Part shown: one piece after another, positions 22,896 to 23,061 of the stretch
Numbering within the stretch: position 1 is the stretch's first letter
Layout of the letters: each line of letters opens with the position of its first letter
NCBI GenBank assembly: GCA_031374415.1
Contig: JANMGB010000057.1
Span: forward strand, 1-23,061
From: CANHBY01 sp031374415
GTDB lineage: Bacteria > Pseudomonadota > Gammaproteobacteria > Burkholderiales > Burkholderiaceae_C
Direction: 5' to 3'
DNA length: 23,061 nucleotides
Made by a program: the position numbers and the translations under genes
The notes under the pieces: generated by a model
Told to the model about the DNA's origin: nothing
What the model saw: the letters and a program-made list of their open reading frames with translations, nothing else
Database searches by the model: none

Positions 22896-23060
22896 TAGGG
22901 CCTGTTCGGAAACTCCTCGCCAGGCATCAAACGGCCTCTTGAAGCGGTCTGCTTTGTAGCAAATGCTCGCAATACCGACCGGTATTGCTGTGCTTTGCGC
23001 CTTGCAGCCCACTCCAATAGACCATTTGCTGCCCGACGAGGAGTTTCCGAACAGGCCCTA
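22896..23060. mobile_element. 165-bp fold-back MITE-like element with 24-bp perfect terminal inverted repeats
   Basis: Positions 22896-22919 and 23037-23060 are exact reverse complements (24 bp, tip TAGGGCCTGTTCGG). The inner parts of the two halves also match each other: the next 33 bases inward agree at about 25 positions. The centre is an 8-bp stem GCAATACC/GGTATTGC (22969-22976 and 22981-22988) whose midpoint coincides with the midpoint of the element. No coding frame of useful size is inside. The tips fit IS5-like ends and are flanked by TTAG and CTAG, close to the CTAG target. It looks like a non-autonomous element mobilised by an IS5-type transposase. Confidence 0.8.
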
Positions 23061-23061
23061 G

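Noticed and set aside
128..23060. Composite transposon bounded by the left IS end and the right fold-back element
   Set aside because: The interval includes tex and the core thrS-infC-rpmI-rplT operon, which are normally chromosomal and fixed; the two end sequences also differ in type and completeness.
1..23061. CRISPR arrays, tRNA or rRNA genes
   Set aside because: No regularly spaced direct repeats, no cloverleaf-like segment with the conserved T-loop, and no rRNA-like stretch were seen on either strand.

Overview
The window looks like a chromosomal segment of a betaproteobacterium, most likely Burkholderiales in the Comamonadaceae range. The basis is moderately high G+C, the conserved thrS-infC-rpmI-rplT order, the sequence character of Tex, IF3, bL35 and bL20, and relaxed TTG/ATC start use. 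No rRNA or tRNA gene is visible, so the placement is an inference from protein style only.

Layout. (1) 1-168: the end of an IS5-like insertion sequence (transposase N-terminus on the minus strand) meeting a 20-bp perfect palindrome made of two facing IS ends. (2) 205-4542: ordinary genes, namely a BaiN/HI0933-type flavoprotein, a DUF2809 membrane protein (minus strand) and the RNA-binding transcription accessory protein Tex. A strong shared hairpin follows tex. (3) 4630-19272: a large Ter-type stress locus. A DUF475/TerC-like membrane protein (minus strand) diverges from fourteen co-oriented genes: two VWA proteins (TerY type), a PP2C phosphatase with an Ig-like N-terminus, a non-RD protein kinase with zinc finger and FHA-like tail, TerB, TerD, a TerD-VWA fusion (TerF), an AIM24 protein, TerZ, then a tightly overlapping biosynthetic block of ATP-grasp ligase, phosphoribosyltransferase-TRSP, HAD hydrolase, StiP/PRTase-PELOTA and a CitE-like lyase. 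(4) 19485-22769: the translation operon thrS, infC (apparently starting at ATC), rpmI and rplT, with structured leaders before thrS and rpmI. (5) 22770-23061: no gene, but a 165-bp full-length fold-back element with perfect 24-bp terminal inverted repeats.

How the parts may work together. The Ter locus carries the gene families that comparative genomics (Anantharaman, Iyer and Aravind, 2012) grouped as the TerY-phosphatase-kinase triad, the calcium-binding TerD/TerZ/TerF proteins with TerB and TerC-like membrane partners, and an enzyme set predicted to make a nucleoside-like metabolite. As far as I know the product of that enzyme set and the target of the kinase/phosphatase pair have not been determined. 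The most interesting open questions here are the identity of the metabolite, the RNA hairpins that separate the modules, and the unusual domain fusions. The housekeeping genes on both sides argue against the whole window being one composite transposon.
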